A stretch of 64,000 nucleotides of DNA from Paenibacillus phyllosphaerae (GCF_014192105.1 NZ_JACHXK010000002.1:555380-619379); one strand, 5' to 3'. Positions 53,624 through 64,000 are shown, numbered from the stretch's first letter. The notes: generated by a model from the sequence alone, not told the origin. Made by a program: numbers and translations.

Positions 53624-55720
53624 ATGGCGGCGGATTCACTCGTTATTGTCGAGTCACCGGCAAAAGCAAAGACGATTGGCAAATACCTTGGCAGCAAATA
53701 TATCGTCAAGGCTTCAATGGGCCATATTCGCGATTTGCCGAAGAGCCAGATCGGCGTCGAGGTTGAAAAGGATTTTAATCCTAAATATATTACTATTCGC
53801 GGTAAAGGCAGCGTCCTGAAAGAACTGAAGGATGCAAGCAAGAAAGTGAAGAAAGTCTATCTTGCAGCTGACCCGGATCGCGAAGGTGAAGCGATAGCAT
53901 GGCACTTGGCACATTATTTGGAGCTTGATGAGACAGATCAGTGCCGGGTCGTCTTCAACGAAATTACGAAGCAAGCGGTTAAGGATGCGTTCAAGTCGCC
54001 ACGTCCCATCAATATGGATCTGGTGAACGCTCAGCAAGCGCGGCGAATCCTCGATCGTCTCGTCGGTTACAAGATCAGCCCGCTCTTGTGGAAGAAGGTC
54101 AAGAAGGGACTGTCCGCCGGCCGCGTTCAATCGGTTGCGGTTAAGCTCATTATTGATCGCGAGAACGAGATCGATGCTTTCGTGCCGGAGGAATATTGGA
54201 CCATTACGGCTCAGCTGAAGCATGGGAAGTCCAACTTCGAAGCCAAATTCTACGGAATGAACGGCGAGAAGAGGGAACTGTCTAGCGAAGCCGAGGTTCA
54301 GGAAGTACTGAAAGCGATGGGCAGCGGCAGCTTCAAGGTAACCGATGTCAGAGAGAAGGAACGGCTGCGTAATCCTGCGCCTCCATTCATCACAAGTTCT
54401 CTTCAGCAGGAGGCCGCGCGTAAGCTCGGATTCCGAGCGTCCAAGACGATGTCTGTCGCACAGCAGCTGTATGAAGGCGTTGACTTAGGCAAAGAGGGCA
54501 CAGTCGGTCTTATCACGTATATGCGTACCGATTCGACCCGTATCTCGCCGGTTGCCCAAGAAGAAGCGAAGGGCTACATAGAAGAGAAGTACGGCGCTGC
54601 CTACAATCCGGAGCAGCCGCGTGTGTATACGAAGAAGAACAGCAATGCGCAAGACGCCCATGAAGCGATCCGGCCTACCTCGGTCTATCGCGATCCGGAG
54701 ACGGTCAAAGAGTTTCTGAGCCGCGATCAGTTCCGGCTGTACAAACTCGTATGGGAACGCTTTGTTGCCAGTCAAATGGCTTCTGCGGTTCTCGACACGA
54801 TGACGGTCGATCTGTTGGTCGGCGCGGCTACGTTCCGTGCGGCGGGATCGAAAGTCAAGTTTCACGGGTTTATGAAGATTTACGTCGAAGGCAATGACGA
54901 CGGAACAACCGAGGAAGAGAAGTTCCTTCCGCCGCTGGCCGTCGGCAATGAAGCAGTCCCTGAGGCTATCGATCCGAAGCAGCATTTCACGCAGCCGCCG
55001 CCGCGGTATACCGAGGCACGGCTCGTACGCACAATGGAAGAAGTGGGCATTGGCCGTCCAAGTACGTATGCGCCAACGCTGGAAACGATCCAGAAGCGCG
55101 GTTATGTTGCGATCGAGGAGAAGAAGTTCATCCCGACTGAACTGGGCGATCTGGTCATCCAACTGATGGAGGAGTTCTTCCCCGAGATTCTCGACACCGA
55201 ATTTACGGCGCATATGGAAGGCGATCTCGACCATGTCGAGGAAGGCACCGAGAACTGGGTTCAAGTACTGAGCACATTCTATGAATCTTTCGAGAAGCGG
55301 CTTGAAGTCGCTGAGGATGAGATGAAAGAGATCGAAATCCAGGATGAAATCTCGGATGAGACATGCGAGAAGTGCGGCCAACATATGGTGTACAAGATGG
55401 GACGTTTCGGTAAGTTCTTAGCTTGCTCGGGTTTCCCAGACTGCCGGAATACGAAGCCGATCGTCAAAGATATCGGCGTCCCTTGTCCGAAATGCGCAGA
55501 AGGCAAAATTATCGAGCGCAGGAGCAAAAAGGGCAGAGTCTTCTACGGGTGCGATCAGTATCCCGGCTGTGACTACGTATCTTGGGATAAGCCGGTCAGC
55601 AAACCTTGTCCGTCCTGCAGTGGCCTACTGGTCGAGAAGCGGAACCGGCAAGGAGCCAAACATCTATGCACCCAGTGCGATTACAGCGAAGAATTGGTAG
55701 AGGAGTCAGAACAGGGCTAA
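53624..55720 (+). CDS. topA: DNA topoisomerase I
   Basis: A 698-residue type IA topoisomerase that relaxes negative supercoils. The TOPRIM segment is [21 protein letters not shown], the catalytic Tyr is in [14 protein letters not shown], and three C-terminal zinc fingers start at [16 protein letters not shown] and [19 protein letters not shown] precedes the ATG. It follows dprA, as in B. subtilis. Confidence 0.97.
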   Translation: MAADSLVIVESPAKAKTIGKYLGSKYIVKASMGHIRDLPKSQIGVEVEKDFNPKYITIRGKGSVLKELKDASKKVKKVYLAADPDREGEAIAWHLAHYLELDETDQCRVVFNEITKQAVKDAFKSPRPINMDLVNAQQARRILDRLVGYKISPLLWKKVKKGLSAGRVQSVAVKLIIDRENEIDAFVPEEYWTITAQLKHGKSNFEAKFYGMNGEKRELSSEAEVQEVLKAMGSGSFKVTDVREKERLRNPAPPFITSSLQQEAARKLGFRASKTMSVAQQLYEGVDLGKEGTVGLITYMRTDSTRISPVAQEEAKGYIEEKYGAAYNPEQPRVYTKKNSNAQDAHEAIRPTSVYRDPETVKEFLSRDQFRLYKLVWERFVASQMASAVLDTMTVDLLVGAATFRAAGSKVKFHGFMKIYVEGNDDGTTEEEKFLPPLAVGNEAVPEAIDPKQHFTQPPPRYTEARLVRTMEEVGIGRPSTYAPTLETIQKRGYVAIEEKKFIPTELGDLVIQLMEEFFPEILDTEFTAHMEGDLDHVEEGTENWVQVLSTFYESFEKRLEVAEDEMKEIEIQDEISDETCEKCGQHMVYKMGRFGKFLACSGFPDCRNTKPIVKDIGVPCPKCAEGKIIERRSKKGRVFYGCDQYPGCDYVSWDKPVSKPCPSCSGLLVEKRNRQGAKHLCTQCDYSEELVEESEQG

Positions 55721-55781
55721 CATCCGCGTCACCGCGCTAATGGATTTACCCGTTTTGGTCGATGAAAGGTAGGTAAATGGA

Positions 55782-57101
55782 TTGTCTGAACATCAACGCG
55801 TGACGGTTATCGGAGCAGGTCTTGCAGGCAGTGAAGCTGCATGGCAGATCGCTTCGCAAGGCGTTCCCGTCACTTTATACGAAATGCGTCCGGAGACGAA
55901 AACTCCGGCACACCACACGAACAATTTTGCAGAGCTGGTATGCAGCAACAGTCTGCGGGCTAACGGCCTTCAGAACGCCGTAGGCGTCCTGAAGGAAGAG
56001 ATGCGCCGGATGAACTCGCTCATTATGGATTGCGCGGACCGCAATGCCGTGCCGGCAGGCGGCGCGCTAGCCGTAGACCGTGACGGCTTTTCCGGCGATG
56101 TCACAAGACTGTTGAAAGAGCATCCGCTCGTTACGGTGCTGACGGAAGAAGTGAAGGAGATCCCGACAGACGGCATCGTCGTGATCGCCACCGGACCACT
56201 GACGGCCGAAAGCCTTTCCAAACAAATTCAGGCATTGCTTGGCGAAGAATATTTCTACTTCTACGACGCTGCGGCGCCAATCGTGGAGAAGGATTCCATC
56301 GATATGTCGAAGGTTTATCTGGCTTCCCGTTATGATAAAGGCGAAGCTGCGTATCTGAACTGCCCGATGTCAGAAGAGGAATTCAATATCTTCTATGACG
56401 CCATCATAACGGCGGAGACGGCTGCGCTGAAAGAGTTCGAGAAGGAGCAATATTTCGAAGGCTGCATGCCGATCGAGGTCATGATGCGTCGTGGCAAACA
56501 GACGGCATTGTTCGGACCGATGAAGCCGGTCGGCCTCATCAATCCGCATACCGGTAAGCTTCCTTATGCTGTCGTGCAGCTGCGCCAGGACAACGCCGCA
56601 GGCACGCTGTACAACTTAGTCGGCTTCCAGACCCATCTGAAATGGGGCGAGCAGAAACGGGTATTCTCGCTTATCCCGGGCCTGGAGAATTCGGAATTTG
56701 TTCGGTATGGCGTTATGCACCGTAACACGTTCATCAATTCTCCGCGGCTGCTCGAGCCAACCTATCAGTTTAAGAATAACAACAATCTCTTCTTCGCGGG
56801 TCAGATGACCGGTGTTGAAGGTTATGTAGAATCTGCCGCTTCCGGAATGATCGCAGGTTTGAACGCAGGCCGCATAGCGCGCGGGCTAGAGCCCCTGGTC
56901 CTTCCAGAGGATACGACGCTCGGCAGCATGGCACATTATATTACGACGGCTGACTTTAAGCACTTCCAGCCAATGAATGCGAACTTCGGTTTGTTCCCGC
57001 CCCTCGAGAAGCGGATCAAGGGTAAGAAAGAAAAGAATGAGGCGATTGCCAATCGCGCGCTTGACCGGTTGGAGCAATTTAAGCAAACGGAATTGGCGTA
57101 G
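55782..57101 (+). CDS. trmFO: Methylenetetrahydrofolate-tRNA-(uracil(54)-C(5))-methyltransferase
   Basis: A 439-residue folate/FAD-dependent methyltransferase that makes ribothymidine at U54 of tRNA. The FAD loop is [19 protein letters not shown], and [31 protein letters not shown] and [22 protein letters not shown] match. The start is the TTG at 55782 after GAAAGGTAGG. In B. subtilis xerC/codV comes next; here it is absent and the gap holds a terminator. Confidence 0.95.
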   Translation: MSEHQRVTVIGAGLAGSEAAWQIASQGVPVTLYEMRPETKTPAHHTNNFAELVCSNSLRANGLQNAVGVLKEEMRRMNSLIMDCADRNAVPAGGALAVDRDGFSGDVTRLLKEHPLVTVLTEEVKEIPTDGIVVIATGPLTAESLSKQIQALLGEEYFYFYDAAAPIVEKDSIDMSKVYLASRYDKGEAAYLNCPMSEEEFNIFYDAIITAETAALKEFEKEQYFEGCMPIEVMMRRGKQTALFGPMKPVGLINPHTGKLPYAVVQLRQDNAAGTLYNLVGFQTHLKWGEQKRVFSLIPGLENSEFVRYGVMHRNTFINSPRLLEPTYQFKNNNNLFFAGQMTGVEGYVESAASGMIAGLNAGRIARGLEPLVLPEDTTLGSMAHYITTADFKHFQPMNANFGLFPPLEKRIKGKKEKNEAIANRALDRLEQFKQTELA

Positions 57102-57178
57102 GCCGATTCAGCCTTTAATTTTCCATTAAGTACAGGTTGTATACAAGGATAGAAAGCTTTATTCTTAAGGTCATAGTT

Positions 57179-57220
57179 ACAGCGGCAGCCTTTTTGACAA
57201 GAGCCGCTGTTTCCTTTTTT
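57179..57220 (+). terminator. Terminator between trmFO and hslV
   Basis: ACAGCGGC (57179-57186) and GCCGCTGT (57203-57210) with a 16-base loop, then TTCCTTTTTT. It separates hslV from trmFO, where other Firmicutes have codV. Confidence 0.8.
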
Positions 57221-57301
57221 GAAAATCCAGGCTTATGCCGCTTAAAGGCATAGGTTTTCATATAGCGATATTCGTGATCCAAGCATGGGAGGCTGTTGCC
57301 A

Positions 57302-57847
57302 ATGGAAATGCAATTTCATGCCACAACAATATGTGCGGTAAGGCACAACGGGAAGGGCGCCATTGCAGGTGACGGACAAGTAACGTTCGGCAATAGCATG
57401 GTGATGAAGCACCAGGCTAAGAAAGTTCGGCGTCTGTATCGCGGTCAGGTCGTAGCTGGATTCGCTGGTTCGGTTGCGGATGCAATCTCGCTGTTTGAGA
57501 AATTCGAAGGCAAGTTAGAGGAGCATCATGGCAACCTGCAGCGCGCTGCGGTGGAGCTGGCCAAAGACTGGCGTTCGGACAGAGTACTTCGGAAGCTTGA
57601 AGCGATGATGATCGTAATGGATGCGACAGGCATGCTTCTAATTTCGGGCGGCGGCGAGATTATCGAACCGGATGACGGCGTATTGGCGATTGGATCGGGC
57701 GGCAGCTTCGCTTTGGCGGCAGCACGTGCGTTGAAACAGCATGCTACGGATCTGGAAGCGAAAGATATGGCAAGATCGGCTCTTGAGATCGCAGCGGATA
57801 TTTGTGTCTTTACGAACCGGAACATCATCGTCGAAGAGATTGAGTAG
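57302..57847 (+). CDS. hslV: ATP-dependent protease subunit HslV (ClpQ)
   Basis: A 181-residue proteasome-like peptidase. A short pro-segment (MEMQFHA) precedes the catalytic Thr in [25 protein letters not shown], unlike B. subtilis ClpQ, which uses an N-terminal Ser. It forms the proteolytic ring with HslU. The ATG at 57302 has GGGAGG 9 bases upstream. It is followed by hslU. Confidence 0.96.
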   Translation: MEMQFHATTICAVRHNGKGAIAGDGQVTFGNSMVMKHQAKKVRRLYRGQVVAGFAGSVADAISLFEKFEGKLEEHHGNLQRAAVELAKDWRSDRVLRKLEAMMIVMDATGMLLISGGGEIIEPDDGVLAIGSGGSFALAAARALKQHATDLEAKDMARSALEIAADICVFTNRNIIVEEIE

Positions 57848-57880
57848 CGCTCGCTAATATCGCTAAGCGGAGGGATATTC

Positions 57881-59293
57881 ATGGGTAATGAGGCAATGAC
57901 ACCGCGGCAGATTGTCGCTGAATTGGATAAATATATTATTGGTCAAAAGTCAGCTAAGCGTTCGGTTGCCGTAGCGCTTCGGAATCGTTATCGCAGAAGC
58001 CGGCTGGATGAAGCGATTCGGGATGAGATTGTGCCGAAGAATATTCTGATGATCGGACCGACTGGCGTAGGCAAGACCGAAATCGCCCGTCGACTGGCTA
58101 AGCTGGTGAATGCGCCATTCGTCAAAGTAGAAGCAACCAAGTTCACTGAAGTCGGCTATGTCGGCCGCGATGTGGAATCCATGGTTCGTGATTTGGTCGA
58201 GACAGCCATTCGGATGGTTAAAGCCGAACGGACCGAGAAAGTGCGCGATAAGGCGGAGAAGCTTGCGAATGAGCGGATCGTTCAGTTGCTGGTACCTTCA
58301 GCATCGAAGCCAAAGTCGGGGAAGAACCCGCTCGAGATGCTTTTCGGCGGCCAAGCGACCAAAGATACGGATGACGAGCAACCTGAGCAGGATCATTCCA
58401 TTGTTGAGCGCCGCAGAGCGATGAAAGAGCAGCTTGAAGCCGGTAAGCTGGAGCAGCAGATCATCGAGATAGAGGTCGAAGATACGACGCCTTCCATGCT
58501 CGATATGCTGGGCGGTCAAGGCGGCGAGGGTGCAGGACTAGGCGGCATGAACATGCAGGAGCTATTCGGCCAGCTGATGCCGAAACGGACCAAGAAGCGC
58601 AAGCTCCCGATTAAAGAAGCGCGCAAGGCGCTTACGCAAGAGGAAGCCAACAAAATGATCGATATGGACGATGTAGTGACCGAATCGATCGGAAGAGCCG
58701 AGCAAAGCGGCATTATTTTTATCGACGAAATTGACAAAATTGCAAGTCCTTCTCGTGGCGGATCCGGCCCTGATGTTTCCCGCGAAGGCGTGCAGCGTGA
58801 TATTCTTCCTATCGTCGAAGGTTCCACAGTGGTGACTAAGTATGGTCCGGTCAAAACCGACTATGTTCTGTTCATTGCAGCTGGCGCATTCCACGTATCG
58901 AAGCCATCGGATCTGATCCCTGAACTGCAGGGGCGCTTCCCGATTCGGGTTGAGTTGACTAGCCTGACGCTAGATGATTTCGTCCTCATTCTGACGGAAC
59001 CGAAGAATGCGCTGACGAAGCAATATACGGCACTTCTTGAGACGGAAGGTATAGAGATTGAGTTTTCGGATGACGCTATTCGTGAGCTCGCCTCCATTGC
59101 CTCTGACGTGAACAAGAATACCGAAAATATCGGGGCTCGCAGGTTACATACAATTCTCGAGAAGTTGCTGGAGGATTTGTCGTTCGAAGCGCCGGAGCTT
59201 TCGTTGGAGCGTCTGACGATTACGCCGGAGTATGTAAGAGAAAAGCTTGGAAACATTGCGAAGAATCGCGATTTAAGTCAATATATTTTATAG
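57881..59293 (+). CDS. hslU: ATP-dependent protease ATPase subunit HslU (ClpY)
   Basis: A 470-residue AAA+ unfoldase for HslV. It has [34 protein letters not shown], Walker [18 protein letters not shown], an I-domain insert (about 110-225), Walker [19 protein letters not shown] and the C-terminal [25 protein letters not shown] precedes the ATG. It is co-transcribed with codY downstream. Confidence 0.97.
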   Translation: MGNEAMTPRQIVAELDKYIIGQKSAKRSVAVALRNRYRRSRLDEAIRDEIVPKNILMIGPTGVGKTEIARRLAKLVNAPFVKVEATKFTEVGYVGRDVESMVRDLVETAIRMVKAERTEKVRDKAEKLANERIVQLLVPSASKPKSGKNPLEMLFGGQATKDTDDEQPEQDHSIVERRRAMKEQLEAGKLEQQIIEIEVEDTTPSMLDMLGGQGGEGAGLGGMNMQELFGQLMPKRTKKRKLPIKEARKALTQEEANKMIDMDDVVTESIGRAEQSGIIFIDEIDKIASPSRGGSGPDVSREGVQRDILPIVEGSTVVTKYGPVKTDYVLFIAAGAFHVSKPSDLIPELQGRFPIRVELTSLTLDDFVLILTEPKNALTKQYTALLETEGIEIEFSDDAIRELASIASDVNKNTENIGARRLHTILEKLLEDLSFEAPELSLERLTITPEYVREKLGNIAKNRDLSQYIL

Positions 59294-59324
59294 ATGTACG
59301 GATTGATTGTAGGAGGCTTACTAA

Positions 59325-60095
59325 ATGATTTTACTTGCAAAAACTAGAACGCTGAACCGTTTGCTGCAGCGTGCAGCCGGTGGGGCGCTCAATTTCCGGG
59401 AAATGGCGGAGGTGCTGTGCACAACGATACAGGCAGACGTATTTGTCGTAAGCCGTCGGGGTAAAGTGTTAGGCTGTGCGGCAGTCGGTCCTTATCAGCA
59501 TGAACAGCTCAGAGCTATGCCTATAGATGAACTTCGTTTTCCGGTAGACACCAATGAACGCTTTATGCATATGCAAGAAACGGTAACGAATGTATCTCCG
59601 GATCCTGGTATACGAGAGTCCTTCCCGACAACGGCAGGGCAAGAGAAAATGACAGTCGTACCGATCGTAGGCGGTCGAGATCGTCTTGGGACATTAGTAC
59701 TACTACGCAGTTCGGAACCATTCGGAGACGACGATCTCATCTTGGCCGAATATGGCTCGACAATCGTAGGGATGGAAATTCTGCGTGAGCGAGCGGAAGA
59801 AATTGAGCAAGAGGCACGCAGCCGTGCTGTCGTTGCTGTAGCTGTCGGTTCGCTGTCGTTCAGCGAACAAGAAGCCGTCGAGCATATTTTCGATGAGCTG
59901 GAAGGCAAAGAAGGATTGTTGGTTGCATCGAAGATTGCAGACCGTGTAGGCATTACGCGTTCAGTCATCGTGAATGCATTACGGAAACTCGAAAGTGCCG
60001 GTGTGATCGAGACGCGGTCCTTAGGGATGAAAGGAACGTACATCAAAATCCTGAATCATCAGCTTATTCTGGAGCTGAAGAAAAACAAAGAATAA
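59325..60095 (+). CDS. codY: GTP- and branched-chain-amino-acid-sensing regulator CodY
   Basis: A 256-residue CodY. The GAF domain (residues 1-160) senses isoleucine-type ligands; the C-terminal winged HTH (about 200-250, [45 protein letters not shown]) binds DNA. It controls nutrient-limitation genes, including motility in relatives. It follows hslU in the same direction and ends at a terminator before the flagellar operon. Confidence 0.97.
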   Translation: MILLAKTRTLNRLLQRAAGGALNFREMAEVLCTTIQADVFVVSRRGKVLGCAAVGPYQHEQLRAMPIDELRFPVDTNERFMHMQETVTNVSPDPGIRESFPTTAGQEKMTVVPIVGGRDRLGTLVLLRSSEPFGDDDLILAEYGSTIVGMEILRERAEEIEQEARSRAVVAVAVGSLSFSEQEAVEHIFDELEGKEGLLVASKIADRVGITRSVIVNALRKLESAGVIETRSLGMKGTYIKILNHQLILELKKNKE

Positions 60096-60112
60096 ATAGT
60101 TGAATTTACAAG

Positions 60113-60141
60113 GCCCTATCGCCTAAAGATAGGGCTTTTTT
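60113..60141 (+). terminator. Terminator after codY
   Basis: GCCCTATC (60113-60120) and GATAGGGC (60128-60135) with a 7-base loop, then six T's. Confidence 0.92.
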
Positions 60142-60191
60142 CTTATTGTAAAGGATTAGGAAAAACGTGAAGATAATGTAGTCGGCGAAAA

Positions 60192-60255
60192 TCGACAAAT
60201 AGCTTCGTTTTTCTTGAGAAAGTTTTGTCGAAGAAAGAAGGAATGTCGGACATTC
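60192..60255. promoter_or_regulatory. Inverted repeats in the flgB promoter region
   Basis: TCGACAAA (60192-60199) and TTTGTCGA (60224-60231) form an 8-bp repeat, and GAATGTCGGACATTC (60241-60255) is a perfect 15-bp palindrome. They lie in the 219-bp gap before flgB. A clear SigD or SigA promoter is not seen. Either may be an operator or RNA hairpin of the fla operon. Confidence 0.45.
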
Positions 60256-60314
60256 TGTTGAATAATTAGAAAAGACTCATTTAGAAAACATACTGAAAGC
60301 GGGGTTTACTAGCA

Positions 60315-60722
60315 ATGAGTTTACTTAATGGTGCCAGCTTCAACCGACTAGAAAATGCAATCAGTGCATCTGAAATGCGTCAGCGCGTTATCTCGAACAA
60401 TATTGCGAATGGTGATACGCCGAACTTTAAGCGATCCGAAGTGCAATTCGAAGAAATGCTGGAGCAAAGCATGGGGAACTCCGCACAGTTAAGCGGACGT
60501 CGAACATATGCCAAGCATATTCCGATCGGGAATTCAGGTACGGATGTGCAGGCTAAAGTGGTTACGGACTCATCGACCGTGATGAATAACAATGCGAACA
60601 ATGTCGATATCGACCGAGAAATGACTTTGCTGGCAAAGAACCAGCTGAATTATAACTTCTATATCCAGCAAGTGAACCATGAAGTGAAGATGATGAAAAC
60701 AGCAATTACCGGAGGTGCGTAA
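60315..60722 (+). CDS. flgB: Flagellar basal-body rod protein FlgB
   Basis: A 135-residue proximal rod subunit. ISNNIANGDTPNFKRSEVQFEEML is the shared rod N-terminal motif, and the C-terminus ends in a heptad-like ALNTT-type helix (NFYIQQVNHEVKMMKTAI). It is exported by the flagellar apparatus without a cleaved signal. GCGGGG precedes the ATG. It leads the fla operon. Confidence 0.97.
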   Translation: MSLLNGASFNRLENAISASEMRQRVISNNIANGDTPNFKRSEVQFEEMLEQSMGNSAQLSGRRTYAKHIPIGNSGTDVQAKVVTDSSTVMNNNANNVDIDREMTLLAKNQLNYNFYIQQVNHEVKMMKTAITGGA

Positions 60723-60725
60723 TCC

Positions 60726-61172
60726 ATGAGAATCACGAATGGCTTCGATGTTAGCGCTTCTGCACTAACTGCACAACGCCTAAGAATGGACGTTATTTCA
60801 TCCAATATTGCCAATGCCGAGACAACGCGAGCTAAATTTGTTAATGGACAGTATGTCCCTTATGCACGTAAGATGGTTGTACTGGAGCCGACGCAACAAT
60901 CGTTCGCAGATGTGCTGAACGGTAAGATGAACGGTGGGACTTCTTCTGGCGTGAAGGTGTCGAAGATTGTCGAAGATCAATCGCCATTTAAGCAAGTTTA
61001 TGATCCCACGAACCCGGATGCTGACGCTAATGGCTATGTTCAAATGCCGAATGTCGATATTGCCAAAGAGATGGTCGACATGATCACGGCTTCGCGTTCT
61101 TATGAAGCGAACGTTACGGCATTGAATACAACGAAAGCGATGTTCTCGAAAGCATTGGAAATCGGCAAGTAA
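60726..61172 (+). CDS. flgC: Flagellar basal-body rod protein FlgC
   Basis: A 148-residue rod subunit. It has DVISSNIANAETTR at the start and VDIAKEMVDMITASRSYEANVTALNTTKAMFSKALEIGK at the end, both standard. The start is 4 bases after flgB stops. It is co-translated with flgB and fliE. Confidence 0.97.
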   Translation: MRITNGFDVSASALTAQRLRMDVISSNIANAETTRAKFVNGQYVPYARKMVVLEPTQQSFADVLNGKMNGGTSSGVKVSKIVEDQSPFKQVYDPTNPDADANGYVQMPNVDIAKEMVDMITASRSYEANVTALNTTKAMFSKALEIGK

Positions 61173-61209
61173 CAACAGAGAGAAACTAACTAGCGTGGAG
61201 GGATAACCC

Positions 61210-61518
61210 GTGATTCAACCAACAACCGCATTAAATTCGGTTAAAACCATTCAAAGTCTGCAAAAGACAGAGATGAAAGATAAAACGCCGGCAGAAATGA
61301 CGCAAACCTTCGGCGATTTCCTACAGAATGCCATCAATAACGTAAGTAACCAAGAGAAGAATGTTCACGCAGTAACGGATAAATATATGGTTGGACAAGC
61401 TGATATATCACAAGTTATGATTGCATCGTCCCAAGCAGAACTGAGCTTATCGCTTACTTCACAAGTCCGCAATAAGGTGGTTGAGGCTTACCAAGAAATC
61501 ATGCGGATGCAGCTGTAA
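61210..61518 (+). CDS. fliE: Flagellar hook-basal body complex protein FliE
   Basis: A 102-residue protein that links the MS ring to the rod. TFGDFLQNAINNVSNQEKN and LSLTSQVRNKVVEAYQEIMRMQL match the family. A GTG start at 61210 has TGGAGGGATAA upstream. It sits between flgC and fliF, as in Bacillus. Confidence 0.95.
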   Translation: MIQPTTALNSVKTIQSLQKTEMKDKTPAEMTQTFGDFLQNAINNVSNQEKNVHAVTDKYMVGQADISQVMIASSQAELSLSLTSQVRNKVVEAYQEIMRMQL

Positions 61519-61567
61519 TTGTGCGGCATCTCTTAACTAGAAGCACAATTCAAAGTGAGGTGAAATC

Positions 61568-63145
61568 GTGAACGAAACATTCAACCAGTATAGGGCTAAG
61601 GTCGCTCAGTATTGGACAGGGATGGGCAAAAAACAGAAGATCTGGCTTGGCGCAACGACAGGTGTGCTTATTATCTCGATCGTTTTGCTCACGATGGTGT
61701 TCTCTAAGACCCAATATGAGCTAGCGTTTCAGGATTTAGATACGACTGACGCAGCAGCGGTTATGGAATACTTGGATTCCAGTGGTATTCCTTACGAACT
61801 AGCTAACGGCGGCAAAAACATTCTCGTTCCTGCAGCGAATGCTGAAAAAGTAAAGGTTGAAGCTGGTTCACAAGGACTAGTTCAGAATGGTTCGATTGGA
61901 TTTGAGGCTTTTAGCACAGGTTCTTCTCCATTCGGCTCGACTGACCGTGAATTTGATGTCAAATATCGCAGTGCTTTGAACGGTGAGATCCAACGACTTC
62001 TTAATGGCATGCAAGGTGTTCAGAAGTCTAACGTCCTCGTGAACTTGCCTGAAGAAAGTGCTTTTTTGTCGACTGAAGATGAGGAACAAGCCTCTGCGTC
62101 GATCATGATTACGTTCAAATCTGGTTACCGTCCGACGCAAAAAGAAGTGGATGGCTACTATAACCTCGTTAAGACAGCAGTGCCTAAGCTAGCGGTTGAG
62201 AACATTACGATCTCCAGCGCAGAAGGCGAACTGACGGCTTCGAACGAAGTTGGCGGTACGGGCGACAGCTCGATGACGGTTGAAACTCATTTTCAGATTC
62301 AAAAGAAATACGAGAACGACTTGAAACGTAACATTCAGCAGTTCTTAAGCCCTATCGTAGGTATGGATAGCCTGGTTGTCAGCGTAACGAGTTCGTTTAA
62401 TTTCGACAAGAAGAAGACGGATGAGTCCTTAGTCACACCGCTTGAGAACAACAACAATAACGGTATTATCGTAAGCGAACAGACGAACTCTTCGACTTCC
62501 ACGGGTTCGAGTGGCGCTGGCGGTGTTGCGGGTACAGGTTCCACAGACGTACCGACCTATCAATCGTCTTCGACTGGCGATTCGAGCAGCTCGGAAGAAA
62601 GCTCGCGTACAACGAACTATGAAGTGAACCGCATTAATAATCAGATCGAATCCGGCCCTTATGTGATTAAAGATCTATCCATTAGCATTGCAGTCGATAA
62701 ATCGAAGCTGAACGACGAGTCTAAAGCAGAGATTACGACATTCCTTGCTTCGCTTGTACGCTCGCAGTTGGCCGAGTCGGGTCAGGATGTTAACGACGAT
62801 ACATTGATCGCGAAGAAAGTATCGCTCATGGCTCAGACGTTCACGGCATCTGATGATGCTTCCGCTTCGTCCGGCATCTCGATGACGATGGCAATCGGTA
62901 TCGGCGCAGCAGCACTCGTTATTATTGGCGGTCTGGCTCTCCTGTTGATCCGCCGTCGTAAGAAAGCTCAAGCAGAAGCGATGATTCAAGAAGAGATTAT
63001 TACACCGACGAAGATCGATTATGCAACGATTGATATGGAAATGACGGGTAACGATAATCAGATGCGTAAACAGCTCGAATCATTGGCGAAGAACAAGCCT
63101 GAGGAGTTCGTTAATCTTCTCCGCACATGGCTAGCTGACGAATAG
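61568..63145 (+). CDS. fliF: Flagellar MS-ring protein FliF
   Basis: A 525-residue MS-ring protein. Membrane segments are at about 25-45 (WLGATTGVLIISIVLLTMVF) and 437-461 (MTMAIGIGAAALVIIGGLALLLI). Between them are the YscJ/FliF domains (QDLDTTDAAAVMEYLDSSGIPYEL and GEIQRLLNGMQGVQKSNVLVNLPEESAF), and a Ser/Thr/Gly/Asn-rich stretch near 300-345 is typical. GAGGTGAAATC precedes the GTG start at 61568. Confidence 0.97.
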   Translation: MNETFNQYRAKVAQYWTGMGKKQKIWLGATTGVLIISIVLLTMVFSKTQYELAFQDLDTTDAAAVMEYLDSSGIPYELANGGKNILVPAANAEKVKVEAGSQGLVQNGSIGFEAFSTGSSPFGSTDREFDVKYRSALNGEIQRLLNGMQGVQKSNVLVNLPEESAFLSTEDEEQASASIMITFKSGYRPTQKEVDGYYNLVKTAVPKLAVENITISSAEGELTASNEVGGTGDSSMTVETHFQIQKKYENDLKRNIQQFLSPIVGMDSLVVSVTSSFNFDKKKTDESLVTPLENNNNNGIIVSEQTNSSTSTGSSGAGGVAGTGSTDVPTYQSSSTGDSSSSEESSRTTNYEVNRINNQIESGPYVIKDLSISIAVDKSKLNDESKAEITTFLASLVRSQLAESGQDVNDDTLIAKKVSLMAQTFTASDDASASSGISMTMAIGIGAAALVIIGGLALLLIRRRKKAQAEAMIQEEIITPTKIDYATIDMEMTGNDNQMRKQLESLAKNKPEEFVNLLRTWLADE

Positions 63146-63156
63146 GGGGTAAGCGC

Positions 63157-64000
63157 ATGGTAAAAGCAACTGCTGGTTTTAGTGGTCGCCAGAAGGCAGC
63201 CATCCTGCTGATTTCACTCGGTCCTGAAGTGTCGGCACAGGTGTTCAAGCATTTGCGTGACGAAGAGATCGAGCAGTTGACGCTCGAAATCGCGAACGTA
63301 CGCAAGGTCGACAATACGGATAAAGATACGATCCTCAGCGAGTTCCATCAGATCTGTATGGCTCAAGAATATATTTCGCAGGGCGGCATAACGTATGCGA
63401 AGGAAATTCTGGAGAAGGCGCTTGGCGAGTCCAAGGCGCTCGAAGTAATCAATCGTCTGACAGCAACGTTGCAGGTGCGTCCATTCGACTTCGCCCGCAA
63501 AGCGGATGCAAGCCAGATTCTGAACTTCATTCAGAACGAGAACGCACAGACGATTGCGCTTGTCCTATCTTATCTGCAGCCGGACCAATCCGCTGCGATT
63601 CTTTCCTCGCTGCCTCAGGATAAGCAGGCAGAAGTTGCAAGACGCGTTGCCCTTATGGACAGCACTTCGCCGGAAGTTATCGCTCACGTCGAGCGAGTCC
63701 TGGAGCAGAAGCTATCTGCAACAGTTACGCAAGACTACACAAGCGCGGGCGGTATCGAGTCGATCGTACAGATCCTCAATGGCGTCGACCGCGGTACAGA
63801 ACGAACCATTCTCGACTCGCTTGAGATTCAAGACCCAGAGTTGGCAGAAGAGATCAAGAAGCGCATGTTCGTGTTCGAGGATATCGTCAACATCGACAAC
63901 CGTTCGATCCAGCGTATTATCCGCGACATCGAGAACGCCGATCTGCAGCTGGCGCTCAAAGTGGCAAGCGAAGAAGTTCGGGAAGCGATCTTCCAGAACA
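63157..64000 (+). CDS. fliG: Flagellar motor switch protein FliG, 3' end outside window
   Basis: The first 281 codons of FliG, open at the right edge. GFSGRQKAAILLISLGPEVSAQVFKHLRDEEIEQLTLEIANVRKVD begins the N-terminal FliF-binding domain, and LRIEDxEN-like RRIMFVFEDIVNIDNRSIQRIIRDIENADLQLALKVASEEV marks the middle and C-terminal armadillo region. It forms the rotor with FliM and FliN. The ATG at 63157 has AGGGGGTAAGCGC upstream, two bases of spacing after the fliF stop region. Confidence 0.96.
   Translation, partial: MVKATAGFSGRQKAAILLISLGPEVSAQVFKHLRDEEIEQLTLEIANVRKVDNTDKDTILSEFHQICMAQEYISQGGITYAKEILEKALGESKALEVINRLTATLQVRPFDFARKADASQILNFIQNENAQTIALVLSYLQPDQSAAILSSLPQDKQAEVARRVALMDSTSPEVIAHVERVLEQKLSATVTQDYTSAGGIESIVQILNGVDRGTERTILDSLEIQDPELAEEIKKRMFVFEDIVNIDNRSIQRIIRDIENADLQLALKVASEEVREAIFQN

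Noticed and set aside
60270..60300. CodY-box-like sequence before flgB
   Set aside because: About five mismatches to AATTTTCWGAAAATT; too weak to claim.

Overview
The window looks like the chromosome of a Paenibacillus-type Firmicute (Paenibacillaceae; Paenibacillus or Cohnella would fit). The clues are a moderately GC-rich sequence, strong AAGGAGG-type ribosome binding sites with many GTG and TTG starts, a sporulation gene (ylbJ), CodY and FapR, and long gene-order agreement with Bacillus subtilis (ypmB-asnS-dnaD; the ylb cluster; fapR-plsX-fab-acpP-rnc-smc-ftsY-ffh; rimM-trmD-rplS-rbgA-rnhB-ylqGH; sucCD-dprA-topA-trmFO-hslVU-codY-flg). Almost all of it is core chromosome. I saw no insertion sequence, prophage, CRISPR array, rRNA or tRNA gene.

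Layout. 1-8.3 kb: end of an MTA/SAH deaminase gene, a YpmB-like protein, a two-gene module of a one-pass membrane protein and a short FtsH-like protease, then a hydroxyacyl-CoA dehydrogenase overlapping acetate kinase behind a possible Rex/Fnr operator, then asnS and dnaD. 8.3-12.5 kb: a TPP riboswitch and terminator in front of a thiamine-precursor ABC transporter, a DUF77 thiamine-binding protein and an unexpected TatD-type hydrolase. 12.5-21 kb is the more accessory part: a large permease, a glucosaminidase, a NucA/NucB-type nuclease, a YuiD-type PAP2 protein, a D-2-hydroxyacid dehydrogenase, a membrane-anchored PrsA-like foldase, and arginase and proline dehydrogenase on the minus strand.

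21-26.8 kb is the ylb cluster (rsmD, coaD, ylbJ, ylbL, tmcAL, yceD, rpmF). 27-33.8 kb is a fatty-acid synthesis block: fapR, plsX, fabH, fabD, fabG, acpP, fabF, then rnc. fabH and fabF, which lie elsewhere in B. subtilis, sit inside it. 34-45.4 kb holds chromosome structure, protein targeting and translation genes (smc, ftsY, ylxM, ffh, rpsP, khpA, rimM, trmD, rplS, lepB, rbgA, rnhB).

45.6-48.1 kb has a FliK-like/FlhB-C-like pair (ylqG, ylqH) and yraN. A comM/yifB gene on the minus strand follows, with a terminator-like hairpin over its ribosome binding site. 50-60 kb has sucCD, dprA, topA, trmFO, hslVU and codY; xerC/codV, which separates trmFO from hslV in B. subtilis, is absent. 60.3-64 kb is the start of the flagellar operon (flgB, flgC, fliE, fliF and a truncated fliG at the window edge).

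The least routine candidates are the split FtsH-like module, the detached FliK/FlhB-C pair, the yifB leader hairpin, the TatD hydrolase under thiamine control, and several unexplained inverted repeats upstream of operons. None is a proven new system; they are hypotheses from reading the sequence without database searches.
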